Source: Hyphomicrobiaceae bacterium UBA2767
Lineage (GTDB): Bacteria > Pseudomonadota > Alphaproteobacteria > Rhizobiales > Methyloligellaceae
Length of the DNA stretch: 14,524 bases
Reading direction: 5' to 3'
Assembly (NCBI GenBank): GCA_002352635.1
Contig: DEIT01000169.1
Coordinates: 14,668-29,191, forward strand
This document shows positions 1 through 7,319 of the stretch, piece after piece. The notes under the pieces were generated by a model, which saw only the letters and a program-made list of their open reading frames with translations, searched no databases and was not told the origin of the DNA. Numbering within the stretch: the stretch's first letter is position 1; each line of letters opens with the position of its first letter. A program made the position numbers and the translations under genes.

Positions 1-417
1 CGCATGATGGTTGAGATTACCGAGACAACTGCCATCGCGGACATCGACGAGTCGATTATATTCGTGAATTCTCTGAAGGAGTTGGGGTGCCGGGTGGCGA
101 TCGATGATTTCGGCGCGGGTTACTCTTCGTTTAGAAACCTGAAGCTGCTCGACTTCGATCTGGTCAAAATTGACGGATCGTTCGTAAAAAATCTGCCCAA
201 CAGTCAGGAAGACCGGATCCTTGTTCGCGCGCTTGTGGATCTCGCTCGCAATTTTGGCATGGAGACGGTTGCCGAATGGGTGACCGACGAAGCAACAGCC
301 GAATTGGCAGAGCAGGCCGGCGTGTCCTATCTCCAGGGGTTCCATTTGGGCGAACCGAAACTGATTGACTTTGAACAGACAACGACGAACGGACCCGCGA
401 CAAAGAAGGCCTCGTAG
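1..417 (+). CDS. EAL-domain protein, C-terminal part (5' end outside window)
   Basis: This is the C-terminal half of an EAL domain, the family that hydrolyses cyclic-di-GMP to pGpG. Seen directly: the loop-6 motif DDFGAGYSSF with its paired metal-binding aspartates, the VKIDGSFV strand with the conserved lysine, the segment ETVAEWVT corresponding to the conserved AEGVE glutamate, and LQGFHLGEP matching the family's closing QG(Y/F)..G.P motif. The EAL signature itself would lie upstream, so catalytic competence cannot be fully judged. The frame is open from base 1, so the ATG codons at 4 and 7 are internal methionines and not a start. About 20 low-complexity residues follow the domain before the TAG stop. 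The gene converges on phaR with 29 bases between the stop codons, and no hairpin terminator is visible there. Any N-terminal GGDEF, PAS or membrane part is unknown. Confidence 0.9.
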   Translation, partial: RMMVEITETTAIADIDESIIFVNSLKELGCRVAIDDFGAGYSSFRNLKLLDFDLVKIDGSFVKNLPNSQEDRILVRALVDLARNFGMETVAEWVTDEATAELAEQAGVSYLQGFHLGEPKLIDFEQTTTNGPATKKAS

Positions 418-446
418 AAGCCCAACGGACCGACAGGCGCGCGGGG

Positions 447-1055
447 TTAATCCTTGGATATCTTCTCGAGCTTGTCCTGCATGGCAGCGAGCTCCGCTTT
501 CAGGTCCTCAATCTCATCGGACTTTTGCCCTGGAGCACCTGCTTTGGCCGGCGTGTTATCGTTCCGGGATTCGCCCTCCGGGCCAGCTTCGTTCTTGCCA
601 TATGGATTGAACATTCCCAGGGCGCGCTCAAAAATCGCGAAATTCTGGCGCGCTTGTTCCTGCATCATTCCCAGTGGAGGCGCGGCAAACGTGTCAGCGA
701 ATTGCTTGCGATAACGATCCTGCTCGCGTGTCAGTGCATCCAGACTGAACTCGAGATAACTGGGAACCAACCGCTCGATGTTGTTGCCGTAAAAACGAAT
801 GAGCTGTTGCAGGAATTTGACCGGTAGCAGGTTTTGTCCCCGGCTTTCCTGCTCAACAATAATCTGGGTCAGGACCGCGCGGGTCAAATCCTCGCCGGTC
901 TTGGCGTCGTGCACGATAAAGTCCCGTTCCACCCGAACCATTTCCGCAAGGTCGTCGAGCGTCACATAGCTGCTGGTATCGGTGTTGTAGAGTCGCCTGT
1001 TGGCGTACTTCTTTATTGTGACCGGATCGGTATCCGACGCTGTATCTTTAGACAC
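447..1055 (-). CDS. phaR: Polyhydroxyalkanoate synthesis repressor PhaR
   Basis: DNA-binding regulator of PHB metabolism. In characterised relatives it represses phasin genes and its own gene, and is released when it binds nascent PHB granules. The 202-residue product has the hallmark N-terminal KKYANRRLYNT motif at about residues 15-25 (PHB/PHA accumulation regulator DNA-binding domain). This is followed by the YVTLDDLAEMVR and LLPVKFLQQLIRFYG segments typical of the family. A Gly/Pro/Ala-rich linker (about 150-177) then leads to a charged C-terminal helix with coiled-coil character (about 180-200). The start is GTG; a GGAGAAG ribosome binding site lies 9 bases upstream. No earlier in-frame start is available. 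It diverges from phaA-phaB, the usual alphaproteobacterial arrangement. A TGC-N3-GCA element upstream is a candidate autoregulatory site. Confidence 0.95.
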   Translation of the reverse strand: MSKDTASDTDPVTIKKYANRRLYNTDTSSYVTLDDLAEMVRVERDFIVHDAKTGEDLTRAVLTQIIVEQESRGQNLLPVKFLQQLIRFYGNNIERLVPSYLEFSLDALTREQDRYRKQFADTFAAPPLGMMQEQARQNFAIFERALGMFNPYGKNEAGPEGESRNDNTPAKAGAPGQKSDEIEDLKAELAAMQDKLEKISKD

Positions 1056-1125
1056 GGTAGAATTCTTCTCCGCTCAGGAAAATTGAGCCTTTATGCCGCA
1101 CTGCGAAACAAGTAGCATATTTTTT

Positions 1126-1136
1126 GTGCATGGCAC
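1126..1136. promoter_or_regulatory. Candidate PhaR operator (TGC-N3-GCA)
   Basis: The sequence GTGCATGGCAC is an inverted repeat, GTGC and GCAC around ATG. It contains TGC-N3-GCA, the core of the CTGC-N3-GCAG type site that I recall for PhaR of phototrophic alphaproteobacteria. It lies 71-81 bases upstream of the phaR start. A possible phaR -10 (TATGCT, minus strand, about 1114-1119) lies just downstream of it, with no convincing -35. The arms are short and could arise by chance, so this is suggestive only. Confidence 0.3.
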
Positions 1137-1198
1137 CACAGATTTCGCGGCTAAGGTAAAGACGCAAGCTATGAAAGCAGGAATTGCGGCGAGGCCAA

Positions 1199-1212
1199 TT
1201 GATCTCAGTCAA
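1199..1212 (+). promoter_or_regulatory. FNR/FixK-type box upstream of phaA
   Basis: TTGATCTCAGTCAA matches the CRP/FNR family consensus TTGA-N6-TCAA exactly, and TTGAT-N4-ATCAA at 9 of 10 positions. FnrL, FixK and Anr proteins use this site for low-oxygen control. Its centre (1205.5) is about 41 bases upstream of the start point predicted from a TATTTT -10 hexamer at 1234-1239, the class II activator position. The phaA start codon is about 100 bases further on. The motif and spacing are seen; regulation by an FNR-like protein is inferred. Confidence 0.6.
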
Positions 1213-1309
1213 TGCTGCTGAAACATGCGAACGTATTTTGCGAACCGTCAGGGGAATGTTATTTGAACAGGGATGTGGGGCGGCCCCAGCCTCTTGATCA
1301 GGGAGAAGT

Positions 1310-2500
1310 ATGATGAGTGGCAAGGAAAGTATCGTTATTGCCGGCGCTGCGCGCACGCCGGTCGGTTCCTTTAGTGGTTCGCTGGCGAGTGTGTCCGCAC
1401 ACTATCTCGGTCAGGTCGCCATCCAGGGCGCGGTGGAGCGCGCCGGAATTGAGCCGGGAGAAGTTTCCGAAGTCATTCTCGGGCAGATCCTCACAGCCGG
1501 TCAGGGTCAGAACCCGGCACGCCAAGCCTCCATTGGCGCGGGTATCCCCGTCGAAGCCCCGGCTTGGGGTATGAACCAGCTGTGCGGTTCAGGCCTGCGC
1601 GCCGTCGCACTTGGTGCCCAGCAGATCAAGGATGGATCCAGTGAAATCGTCGTAGCAGGTGGCCAGGAAAGCATGAGCCAGGCGCCGCACTGCGCGTATT
1701 TGCGGGACGGCGTCAAGATGGGCGACCTGAAGATGATCGACACCATGATCAAGGACGGTCTGTGGGATGCATTTAACGGTTATCACATGGGAACAACGGC
1801 GGAAAACGTTGCGCGCAAATGGCAAATCACGCGCGATGAGCAAGACGAGTTTGCGGCGGCATCTCAGAACAAGGCGGAAGCTGCGAGGAATGCAGGCGCC
1901 TTTCAGGATGAAATCGTGCCGGTGACTATCAAGACGCGCAAGGGCGAGACCATCGTCGAGCACGACGAATACATCAAGGAAGGTGTGACGGTTGAGGCGA
2001 TCGCAAAACTGCGGCCAGCTTTCGACCGTGAGAACGGCACCGTAACCGCCGGCAACGCCAGCGGCATCAATGACGGCGCTGCAGCAGTGGTGCTCATGAG
2101 CGCAGGCGAGGCCGAAAAGCGCAGCGTGACACCGCTTGCCCGGATCGCTTCCTGGGCGCATGCCGGTGTCGACCCGGCGATTATGGGGTCCGGACCGATC
2201 CCCGCATCACGCAAGGCATTGGAGAATGCCGGGTGGAGTACCGATGATCTGGACCTTATCGAAGCCAATGAGGCCTTTGCCGCACAGGCGTGTGCCGTGA
2301 ACAAGGATCTTGGCTGGGACACAGACAAGGTCAACGTGAAGGGCGGTGCAATCGCCATCGGTCACCCCATCGGGGCGTCAGGCGCGCGTGTGCTCATCAC
2401 TTTGCTGCATGAAATGCAGGCCCGCGATGCCAAGAAGGGCCTTGCCACCCTGTGTATCGGTGGCGGTATGGGCATCGCCATGTGTGTGGAGCGCGACTGA
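1310..2500 (+). CDS. phaA: Acetyl-CoA acetyltransferase (beta-ketothiolase)
   Basis: Condenses two acetyl-CoA to acetoacetyl-CoA, the first step of PHB synthesis, in the cytoplasm. The 396-residue length is normal for biosynthetic thiolases. The catalytic set is present: nucleophilic cysteine in NQLCGSGLRA (about residue 92), the histidine in GHPIGASGAR, and the C-terminal cysteine in CIGGGMGIAM. The N-terminal SIVIAGAARTPVGSF is also typical. Two adjacent ATG codons (1310 and 1313) could start translation. The AGGGAGAAG ribosome binding site is better spaced for the second, which would give 395 residues. It is followed 52 bases later by phaB and is probably cotranscribed with it. An FNR-type box sits in front of the likely promoter. 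The neighbouring phaB and phaR favour an assignment to PHB synthesis over a degradative thiolase. Confidence 0.95.
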   Translation: MMSGKESIVIAGAARTPVGSFSGSLASVSAHYLGQVAIQGAVERAGIEPGEVSEVILGQILTAGQGQNPARQASIGAGIPVEAPAWGMNQLCGSGLRAVALGAQQIKDGSSEIVVAGGQESMSQAPHCAYLRDGVKMGDLKMIDTMIKDGLWDAFNGYHMGTTAENVARKWQITRDEQDEFAAASQNKAEAARNAGAFQDEIVPVTIKTRKGETIVEHDEYIKEGVTVEAIAKLRPAFDRENGTVTAGNASGINDGAAAVVLMSAGEAEKRSVTPLARIASWAHAGVDPAIMGSGPIPASRKALENAGWSTDDLDLIEANEAFAAQACAVNKDLGWDTDKVNVKGGAIAIGHPIGASGARVLITLLHEMQARDAKKGLATLCIGGGMGIAMCVERD

Positions 2501-2552
2501 CGAAAGCTTGCAAAAAAATCGGTAAATCGCGTGTGGCTGAGGGAGGACTAAC

Positions 2553-3278
2553 ATGTCGCGAGTAGCAGTGGTAACGGGCGGAACGCGTGGAATTGGCGCA
2601 GCAATCTCAAAGGCCCTGAAGGAAAGTGGATGCAGCGTCGCGGCAAACTATGGCGGCAATGACGAGGCTGCCGCAAAGTTCAAGGACGAGACCGGTATTG
2701 GCGCCTACAAATGGGACGTGAGCGACCATGAGGCGTGTGCCAATGGCCTCGCACAGGTTGAAAAGGACCTGGGGCCAGTGGAGATCGTCGTCAACAATGC
2801 CGGTATCACGCGCGACACGATGTTCCATCGCATGGACGTGGACAAGTGGCGTGCAGTTATCGACACGAACCTGAGCAGCCTGTTCAATATGTGCCGTCCG
2901 GTGATCGAAGGAATGCGCGAGCGCGGTTTCGGCCGTATCGTCAATATCTCATCGATCAATGGCCAGAAGGGACAGATGGGACAGACCAACTACTCCGCCG
3001 CCAAGGCAGGAGAGCTCGGCTTCACCAGGGCGCTGGCTCAGGAAAATGCTTTCAAGGGCATCACGGTCAATGCCATCTGCCCGGGATATATCGGCACCGA
3101 AATGGTGCGGGCGGTTCCTGAGGACGTTCTGAAGGAAAAGATCCTGCCGCTCATTCCGGTTGGCCGTCTTGGAGAACCCGAGGAGATTGCGCGCTGTGTC
3201 GTTTTTCTGGCGTCAGACGATGCCGGCTTCATCACCGGGTCAACACTGAGTGCCAATGGCGGCCAGATCATGGTCTAG
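2553..3278 (+). CDS. phaB: Acetoacetyl-CoA reductase (NADPH type)
   Basis: Reduces acetoacetyl-CoA to (R)-3-hydroxybutyryl-CoA, the monomer used by PHB synthase. It is a 241-residue classical short-chain dehydrogenase: cofactor motif TGGTRGIG (8-15), NNAG (81-84), and a catalytic Ser134-Tyr147-Lys151 set within NISS and YSAAK. The stretch NGQKGQMGQTNYSAAKAG is characteristic of PhaB-type enzymes and separates it from FabG. A strong ribosome binding site, GGGAGGA, lies six bases upstream of the ATG. It follows phaA in an apparent two-gene operon. No PHB synthase gene (phaC) is in the window, so the pathway is completed elsewhere. The TAG stop lies in one arm of a short inverted repeat shared with the convergent cupin gene. 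Confidence 0.95.
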   Translation: MSRVAVVTGGTRGIGAAISKALKESGCSVAANYGGNDEAAAKFKDETGIGAYKWDVSDHEACANGLAQVEKDLGPVEIVVNNAGITRDTMFHRMDVDKWRAVIDTNLSSLFNMCRPVIEGMRERGFGRIVNISSINGQKGQMGQTNYSAAKAGELGFTRALAQENAFKGITVNAICPGYIGTEMVRAVPEDVLKEKILPLIPVGRLGEPEEIARCVVFLASDDAGFITGSTLSANGGQIMV

Positions 3279-3295
3279 CCCACAACGAGGCTAGA
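3274..3295. terminator. Inverted repeat across the convergent phaB / cupin stop codons
   Basis: TCTAGCC (3274-3280) and GGCTAGA (3289-3295) form a perfect 7-bp stem with an 8-base loop. Each arm contains the TAG stop of one of the two convergent genes. There is no T-tract on either side, so this would be a weak or factor-assisted bidirectional terminator, or merely symmetrical stop contexts. Confidence 0.35.
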
Positions 3296-3749
3296 GCATC
3301 CCCGGCGCCCAGCCTTCGGGTGCCATCTCGAAGTTCGCAAATTCGAAACCCGGTGCGACCGTGCAGCCTGCAAGGGTCCATGCGCCAAGGCTCCACGCCG
3401 ATTGCCAGTGGTTGGCTGGCACAACTGCCTGGGGGCGTTCATCGGCCATCAGATTGCTGCCGAGGACGGTTTCATGCGCAGCTGCTTCAGGTGCGGCGAT
3501 GCTCAGCACAAGGGGAGCGCCAGCGTACCAGTGCCAGATTTCCGATGCATCGACACGGTGCCAGCGCGAGACCTCACCTTCGGCAAGAAGAAAATAGATC
3601 GCCGTGCCGTGCGCGCGGCCATCATGCGTCCCTTGATCGCGAAACGTTTCGCGATAGTGTCCGCCTTCCGGGTGACGCTCAAGTTCAAGCAGGCGGACAA
3701 TCTCCTCAGCCGAAAGGCCTTCAAGCCCAAGACCTGAAGGCCCCGACAT
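3291..3749 (-). CDS. Cupin_5 (DUF985) family protein
   Basis: A 152-residue protein of the cupin_5/DUF985 family, a small double-stranded beta-helix fold without an agreed enzymatic role. Recognisable family segments are the LELERHPEGGHYRETFRD N-terminus, the AIYFLLAEGEVSRWHRVDASEIWHWYAG core with histidines that could bind metal, and the closing PGFEFANFEMA. An upstream in-frame start would add 15 residues, but the ATG at 3749 is preferred: it overlaps the gloB stop by one base (TGATG), and AAGGA lies upstream. This indicates translational coupling to gloB. Whether it shares a function with glyoxalase II is not known. It converges on phaB with 12 bases between stops. Confidence 0.85.
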   Translation of the reverse strand: MSGPSGLGLEGLSAEEIVRLLELERHPEGGHYRETFRDQGTHDGRAHGTAIYFLLAEGEVSRWHRVDASEIWHWYAGAPLVLSIAAPEAAAHETVLGSNLMADERPQAVVPANHWQSAWSLGAWTLAGCTVAPGFEFANFEMAPEGWAPGML

Positions 3750-4519
3750 CACGCGTTGTCCTTGCGCCGGCGAACCTCCCCGAAGACCTCCCACAACTCG
3801 CGGCCTTCCATGCCAAGATTGGTCTGAATTTCCGGACTGTCTGGACGCAGGAACGGATTGGTTTCGAGTTCGCGTACCAGCGTTGTCGGAACGGTGGGTT
3901 CGCCGCGCGAGCGCATGTCGCTGATTTCCTTGGCGCGCGCCTGCAGCGCAGCATTGCCCGGTTCGACAGTGAGTGCAAAACCCGCATTCGATTGCGTGTA
4001 CTCATGGCCTGAGTAGATGACGGTTTCGGGCGGAAGCGCCTTGATCTTCGAAAGCGATGTCCACATGGTCTCGGCAGTACCTTCAAACAGCCGTCCACAC
4101 CCGAGTGTGAACAGCGTATCGCCGGCAAATGCGACGTTGGCCTGCGGAAACCAATATGTGATGTGCCCCGCAGTGTGACCCGGCGTATCGAACACCTTTG
4201 CCGTGAACGCACCAAATTCATAGGAATCGCCGTCGCCGACCTGCACATCGATGCCGGGCACCCGGTCGGCTTCGTTCTTCGGACCAACAATGATGCAGCC
4301 GGTCTCGCCCTTGAGCTCCATGTTTCCGTCGGTATGGTCAGCATGATAGTGCGTGGTGAGAATATGCGTCAGCGTCCAGCCTTTTTCAGCCAGCGCCTTT
4401 TTGACAGCGCTCGCCTCCGGCGCGTCGATGGACGCCGTAACATTGTTCTCCGCGTCATGTATCAAAACGCCGTAGTTGTCGCTCAGGCAAGGAAACAGGT
4501 GGATATCGAGTGAGGCCAT
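3749..4519 (-). CDS. gloB: Hydroxyacylglutathione hydrolase (glyoxalase II)
   Basis: Hydrolyses S-D-lactoylglutathione to D-lactate and glutathione, the second step of methylglyoxal detoxification. It is a metallo-beta-lactamase fold protein. The metal ligands are all visible: THYHADH (56-62), GHTAGH (114-119), the aspartate in AGDTLFTLGCGR (134) and the histidine in SGHEYT (172). The C-terminal NPFLR and EVRRRKD segments are typical. With the ATG at 4519 the protein is 256 residues, the usual length, and begins MASLDIHLFPCLSDNYG as in relatives. The frame is open for 14 more codons upstream, but that extension has no family resemblance. The ribosome binding site is weak. It is coupled to the downstream cupin gene and divergent from a methyltransferase-like gene. 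I found no convincing promoter hexamers in the 140-base spacer. Confidence 0.95.
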   Translation of the reverse strand: MASLDIHLFPCLSDNYGVLIHDAENNVTASIDAPEASAVKKALAEKGWTLTHILTTHYHADHTDGNMELKGETGCIIVGPKNEADRVPGIDVQVGDGDSYEFGAFTAKVFDTPGHTAGHITYWFPQANVAFAGDTLFTLGCGRLFEGTAETMWTSLSKIKALPPETVIYSGHEYTQSNAGFALTVEPGNAALQARAKEISDMRSRGEPTVPTTLVRELETNPFLRPDSPEIQTNLGMEGRELWEVFGEVRRRKDNA

Positions 4520-4659
4520 AATTTTAGATCCATTTGATTGAGGTCTCTTTCTGGCGCGCAACCTAGCACCGGATTAATGCAATTCAAATGTCATGCTGAT
4601 TTCGAGTCACATCGCAGTTACGATGGGCGCCGGAACAGTGCTTGCCGGAAGCTGTGCTT

Positions 4660-5409
4660 ATGCATGTCGACATCATAGATCTGAGGGAGTTCTATGCCCG
4701 CCCGCTGGGTGCGGTGGTGCGCCGTCTGGTCATGCAGCGTCTGCGTGCCCGATGGAAAGACGTAAGCGGCATGAGCGTGTTCGGACTTGGATACGCGGCA
4801 CCTTATCTGAGCGTCTTCAGAAGTGAAGCGGAACGGATTGCCGCTCTGATGCCGGCTTCGCAGGGGATCATCGCCTGGCCACAAGACGGTCCTCGGCAAG
4901 CCGCGCTGGTACAGGAAGACGAGCTTCCACTACCCGATAGTTCAGCTGACAGGATGTTGGTGTTCCATGGTGTGGAAACGACAGAAAATACACGCGTGCT
5001 GCTACGCGAGGTATGGCGTGTCCTGGCACCTGAGGGCCGCGTCATCTTTGTCGTGCCCAATCGCACCGGTCTGTGGGCTCGCTTCGACAGTACGCCGTTC
5101 GGTCATGGTCGTCCTTACAGCCGAAGTCAGCTTACCAAGCTTCTGCGCGACGCCATGTTTACGCCCCTCGATTGGGAGCAGGCGCTTTATATGCCGCCGT
5201 TCAACTGGCCAATTCTACTGCGCTCGGCCGTTGCCTGGGAACGCGTCGGCACGGTCCTGTGGCCTGGCTTTTGCGGTGTGAATATTGTGGAAGCGACGAA
5301 GCAGATCTATGGCGCCACACCTGAACGCGGACTGGAAAGGGCGCGCGGCAAATTTTATCCGATACCGGACGGTTCGCTGGCGGCGCGATCACTCAAGCGT
5401 TGTGAGTAA
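4660..5409 (+). CDS. Class I SAM-dependent methyltransferase-like protein
   Basis: A 249-residue protein resembling methyltransferase_11 proteins that often lie beside gloB in alphaproteobacteria; substrate unknown. The glycine-rich motif I is present in the form SVFGLGYAAPYL (about 39-50). The post-motif region LPLPDSSADRMLVFHGVE and the helix/strand LREVWRVLAPEGRVIFVVPNR match motifs II-III of the family. The usual acidic SAM-ribose ligand at the end of strand 2 is not obvious, so catalytic activity is plausible but unproved. The open frame extends to a TTG at 4642. The ATG at 4660 is chosen because GGAAG lies 8 bases upstream and the product then begins MHVDIIDLREFY, as related proteins do. 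It converges on metW with only two bases between stops. Confidence 0.8.
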   Translation: MHVDIIDLREFYARPLGAVVRRLVMQRLRARWKDVSGMSVFGLGYAAPYLSVFRSEAERIAALMPASQGIIAWPQDGPRQAALVQEDELPLPDSSADRMLVFHGVETTENTRVLLREVWRVLAPEGRVIFVVPNRTGLWARFDSTPFGHGRPYSRSQLTKLLRDAMFTPLDWEQALYMPPFNWPILLRSAVAWERVGTVLWPGFCGVNIVEATKQIYGATPERGLERARGKFYPIPDGSLAARSLKRCE

Positions 5410-5411
5410 GT

Positions 5412-6038
5412 TCAGCGTGCCAAAAGAAAAATAGCCTGTTCGCCGAAGAGGTTCTGCATGAACAGGGGAATTCCGAGCCCCATTCGCCCGCCCTGCGCAT
5501 TGAGCGCAATGGACCGCTCCACCTTCGCATCCAACTCACGGCACAGCTCCCTGAAGTCCTTGATCGTGCAAAAGTGGATGTTGGGCGTATCATACCAGCT
5601 ATAGGCGAGGTTTTCGGTTTCGGGCATGCAACCCCTGAACAGCAGTTGCGTGCGGATGTTCCAATGACCGAAGTTCGGGAACGATACGATAACACGATTG
5701 CCGATACGCAATAGTTGATCGAGCACATCGCGCGGGCGGCGGGTCGCCTGAATGGTCTGACTCAAAATCGCAAAGTCGAATGCATTGTCCGGATAGTTGA
5801 CAAGGTCTTTGTCCGCGTCACCCTGCACAACCGAAAGCCCACGCGCTACACACTGATTGACGCCGGACTGACTGAGCTCGACGCCGCGCCCGTCCACCTG
5901 CCGTGTCTCGGCGAGGATGCGCAACAGTGCGCCGTCGCCGCAGCCGACGTCCAGCACGCGGGACCCAGGCTTGACCATCTCGGCAAGCAAAAGCAGATCA
6001 ACGCGCGAGGCCTGCAGGGAAGTGGGTTGAACAGTCAT
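5412..6038 (-). CDS. metW: Methionine biosynthesis protein MetW
   Basis: A 208-residue methyltransferase-fold protein that accompanies MetX in many proteobacteria. Reports on other bacteria suggest MetW forms a complex with MetX and is needed for its acyltransferase activity; I have not verified how general this is. Seen directly: motif I VLDVGCGDGALL (about 29-40), GVELSQSGV in the second strand, and the family-typical SQTIQATRRP, SFPNFGHW and SWYDTPNIHFCTIKDF segments. It begins 6 bases after the metX stop, so cotranscription and probably translational coupling with metX are expected. It would therefore be controlled by the same SAM-II riboswitch. Confidence 0.93.
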   Translation of the reverse strand: MTVQPTSLQASRVDLLLLAEMVKPGSRVLDVGCGDGALLRILAETRQVDGRGVELSQSGVNQCVARGLSVVQGDADKDLVNYPDNAFDFAILSQTIQATRRPRDVLDQLLRIGNRVIVSFPNFGHWNIRTQLLFRGCMPETENLAYSWYDTPNIHFCTIKDFRELCRELDAKVERSIALNAQGGRMGLGIPLFMQNLFGEQAIFLLAR

Positions 6039-6044
6039 TGGCGC

Positions 6045-7250
6045 CTACAGATCCGCATCGGCCATATCAAGTCCGCGCGTGCGCGCGGCAGCGGAAAGAA
6101 ACCCCGAGACCGCATCGAACAGCTCCGGTTCATCGAGCAGGAATGCATCGTGTCCCTTATCGGTTTCGATCTCGACAAAGCTGACATTGGCTGCAACCGC
6201 ATTGAGGGCCTGCACCACCGTGCGGGTTTCCTCGGTTGGAAACAGCCAGTCGCTCGTAAACGATACGCAGCAAAACCGTGTTTGCGTCCCCTCAAAGGCT
6301 TTTGCTAGATCCCCGCCACGATCTGCCGCCAGATCGAAATAGTCCATCGCCCGCGTCATGTAGAGATAACTGTTGGCGTCGAAACGGTCGACGAAAGTAA
6401 AGCCTTGATGGCGGAGATAACTCTCGACCTGAAAGTCAGCGTCAAAGCCGAATGAAATGTGATCGCGATCCTGCAGATTCCGTCCGAACTTGCGGTGCAG
6501 AGCATCATCGGAAAGATATGTGATATGGGCGGCCATCCGCGCTACCGCGAGGCCCTTGCTCGGTTGCGTCCCCTCGTCAAGATAACGACCGGCGCGCCAG
6601 TCGGGATCGGCCATCACGGCCTGACGGCCAACCTCGTGGAAGGCGATGTTCTGGGAAGAATGGCGTGCTGCGGTCGCGATCGGGATAGCGGAAAACACGC
6701 GGTCCCCATAGCTGGCCGCCCATTCAAGCACCTGCATCCCGCCCATGGACCCGCCGACGACGCAGAACAGCTGCTCTATGCCGAGCCGGTCGAGCAGGTG
6801 CGCTTCGGCCCGCACCATGTCGGGGACGGTAATAACGGGGAAATCGAGACCATAAGCGCGGCCCGTCTCCGGGTTGACCGAAGTCGGTCCGGTGGAGCCC
6901 ATGCATCCACCGACATGGTTGACGCAAATGACGAAGAAACGTCGCGTATCGATCGGCTTGCCGGGACCCACCATGGTTTCCCACCAGCCCGCTTTGCCCG
7001 TTACCGGATGAGTGTTGGCGACATGCTGGTCGCCGGTGAGGGCGTGGCAGACGAGTACTGCGTTCGATTTGTCCGCGTTCAACTCTCCATAGGTCTGGTA
7101 GGCAAGCGAATAAGATGCGAGTGATCCACCGCAATCGAGCTTGAGCGGTTCATCTTCGCCGAATTCCATCACGAGACTGTCCGGCGCGAGCATCTGCGCA
7201 CGCCGCTTGCCGTTCGTGTTCATTTTCGGCTTTTCCTTGACGTCAGCCAT
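6045..7250 (-). CDS. metX: Homoserine O-acyltransferase MetX
   Basis: Activates homoserine by acylation (acetyl or succinyl donor) for methionine synthesis. It is a 401-residue alpha/beta-hydrolase-fold enzyme. The nucleophile elbow GGSMGGMQ contains the catalytic serine. The acid and base of the triad are in TSDWLFPTEETR and DKGHDAFLLDEPEL. The NHVGGCMGSTGPTSVNPETG loop is characteristic. Family MetX enzymes differ in acyl donor and I cannot decide this by eye, so acetyl versus succinyl is left open. Start choice: the ATG at 7250 has GGAAG about 6 bases upstream. An in-frame ATG at 7223 with AAGGA upstream is a possible alternative. Expression is placed under a SAM-II riboswitch with a following terminator. 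metW follows directly. Confidence 0.95.
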   Translation of the reverse strand: MADVKEKPKMNTNGKRRAQMLAPDSLVMEFGEDEPLKLDCGGSLASYSLAYQTYGELNADKSNAVLVCHALTGDQHVANTHPVTGKAGWWETMVGPGKPIDTRRFFVICVNHVGGCMGSTGPTSVNPETGRAYGLDFPVITVPDMVRAEAHLLDRLGIEQLFCVVGGSMGGMQVLEWAASYGDRVFSAIPIATAARHSSQNIAFHEVGRQAVMADPDWRAGRYLDEGTQPSKGLAVARMAAHITYLSDDALHRKFGRNLQDRDHISFGFDADFQVESYLRHQGFTFVDRFDANSYLYMTRAMDYFDLAADRGGDLAKAFEGTQTRFCCVSFTSDWLFPTEETRTVVQALNAVAANVSFVEIETDKGHDAFLLDEPELFDAVSGFLSAAARTRGLDMADADL

Positions 7251-7268
7251 GACCGCTTCCGTTCACGT

Positions 7269-7304
7269 AAAAAAATCCCGGCCGGGCGTTGTGCCAAGAC
7301 CGGG
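7269..7304 (-). terminator. Intrinsic terminator between the SAM-II aptamer and metX
   Basis: On the minus strand CCCGGTC (7304-7298) pairs with GGCCGGG (7283-7277), seven pairs including one G-T wobble. Inside, GGC and GCC can form three more pairs around an ACAAC loop. An A and seven T residues follow (7275-7269). This is a textbook rho-independent terminator placed between the aptamer and the metX ribosome binding site, as expected for transcriptional attenuation. Confidence 0.85.
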
Positions 7305-7319
7305 GTGAACTCCACGCGG

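Noticed and set aside
1294..1300. TTGATCA just before phaA as a second FNR-type site
   Set aside because: Only a half-site with no partner at the right spacing, and it abuts the ribosome binding site.
4520..4659. Promoters for gloB and the divergent methyltransferase-like gene
   Set aside because: Several partial hexamer pairs can be found, but none has both good hexamers and proper spacing.
4642..4659. TTG start extending the methyltransferase-like protein by six residues
   Set aside because: The ATG at 4660 has a better-spaced GGAAG site and gives the N-terminus expected of related proteins.
7237..7244. TGACGTCA palindrome at the start of metX
   Set aside because: It lies inside the coding sequence and matches no bacterial operator expected here; likely coincidence.
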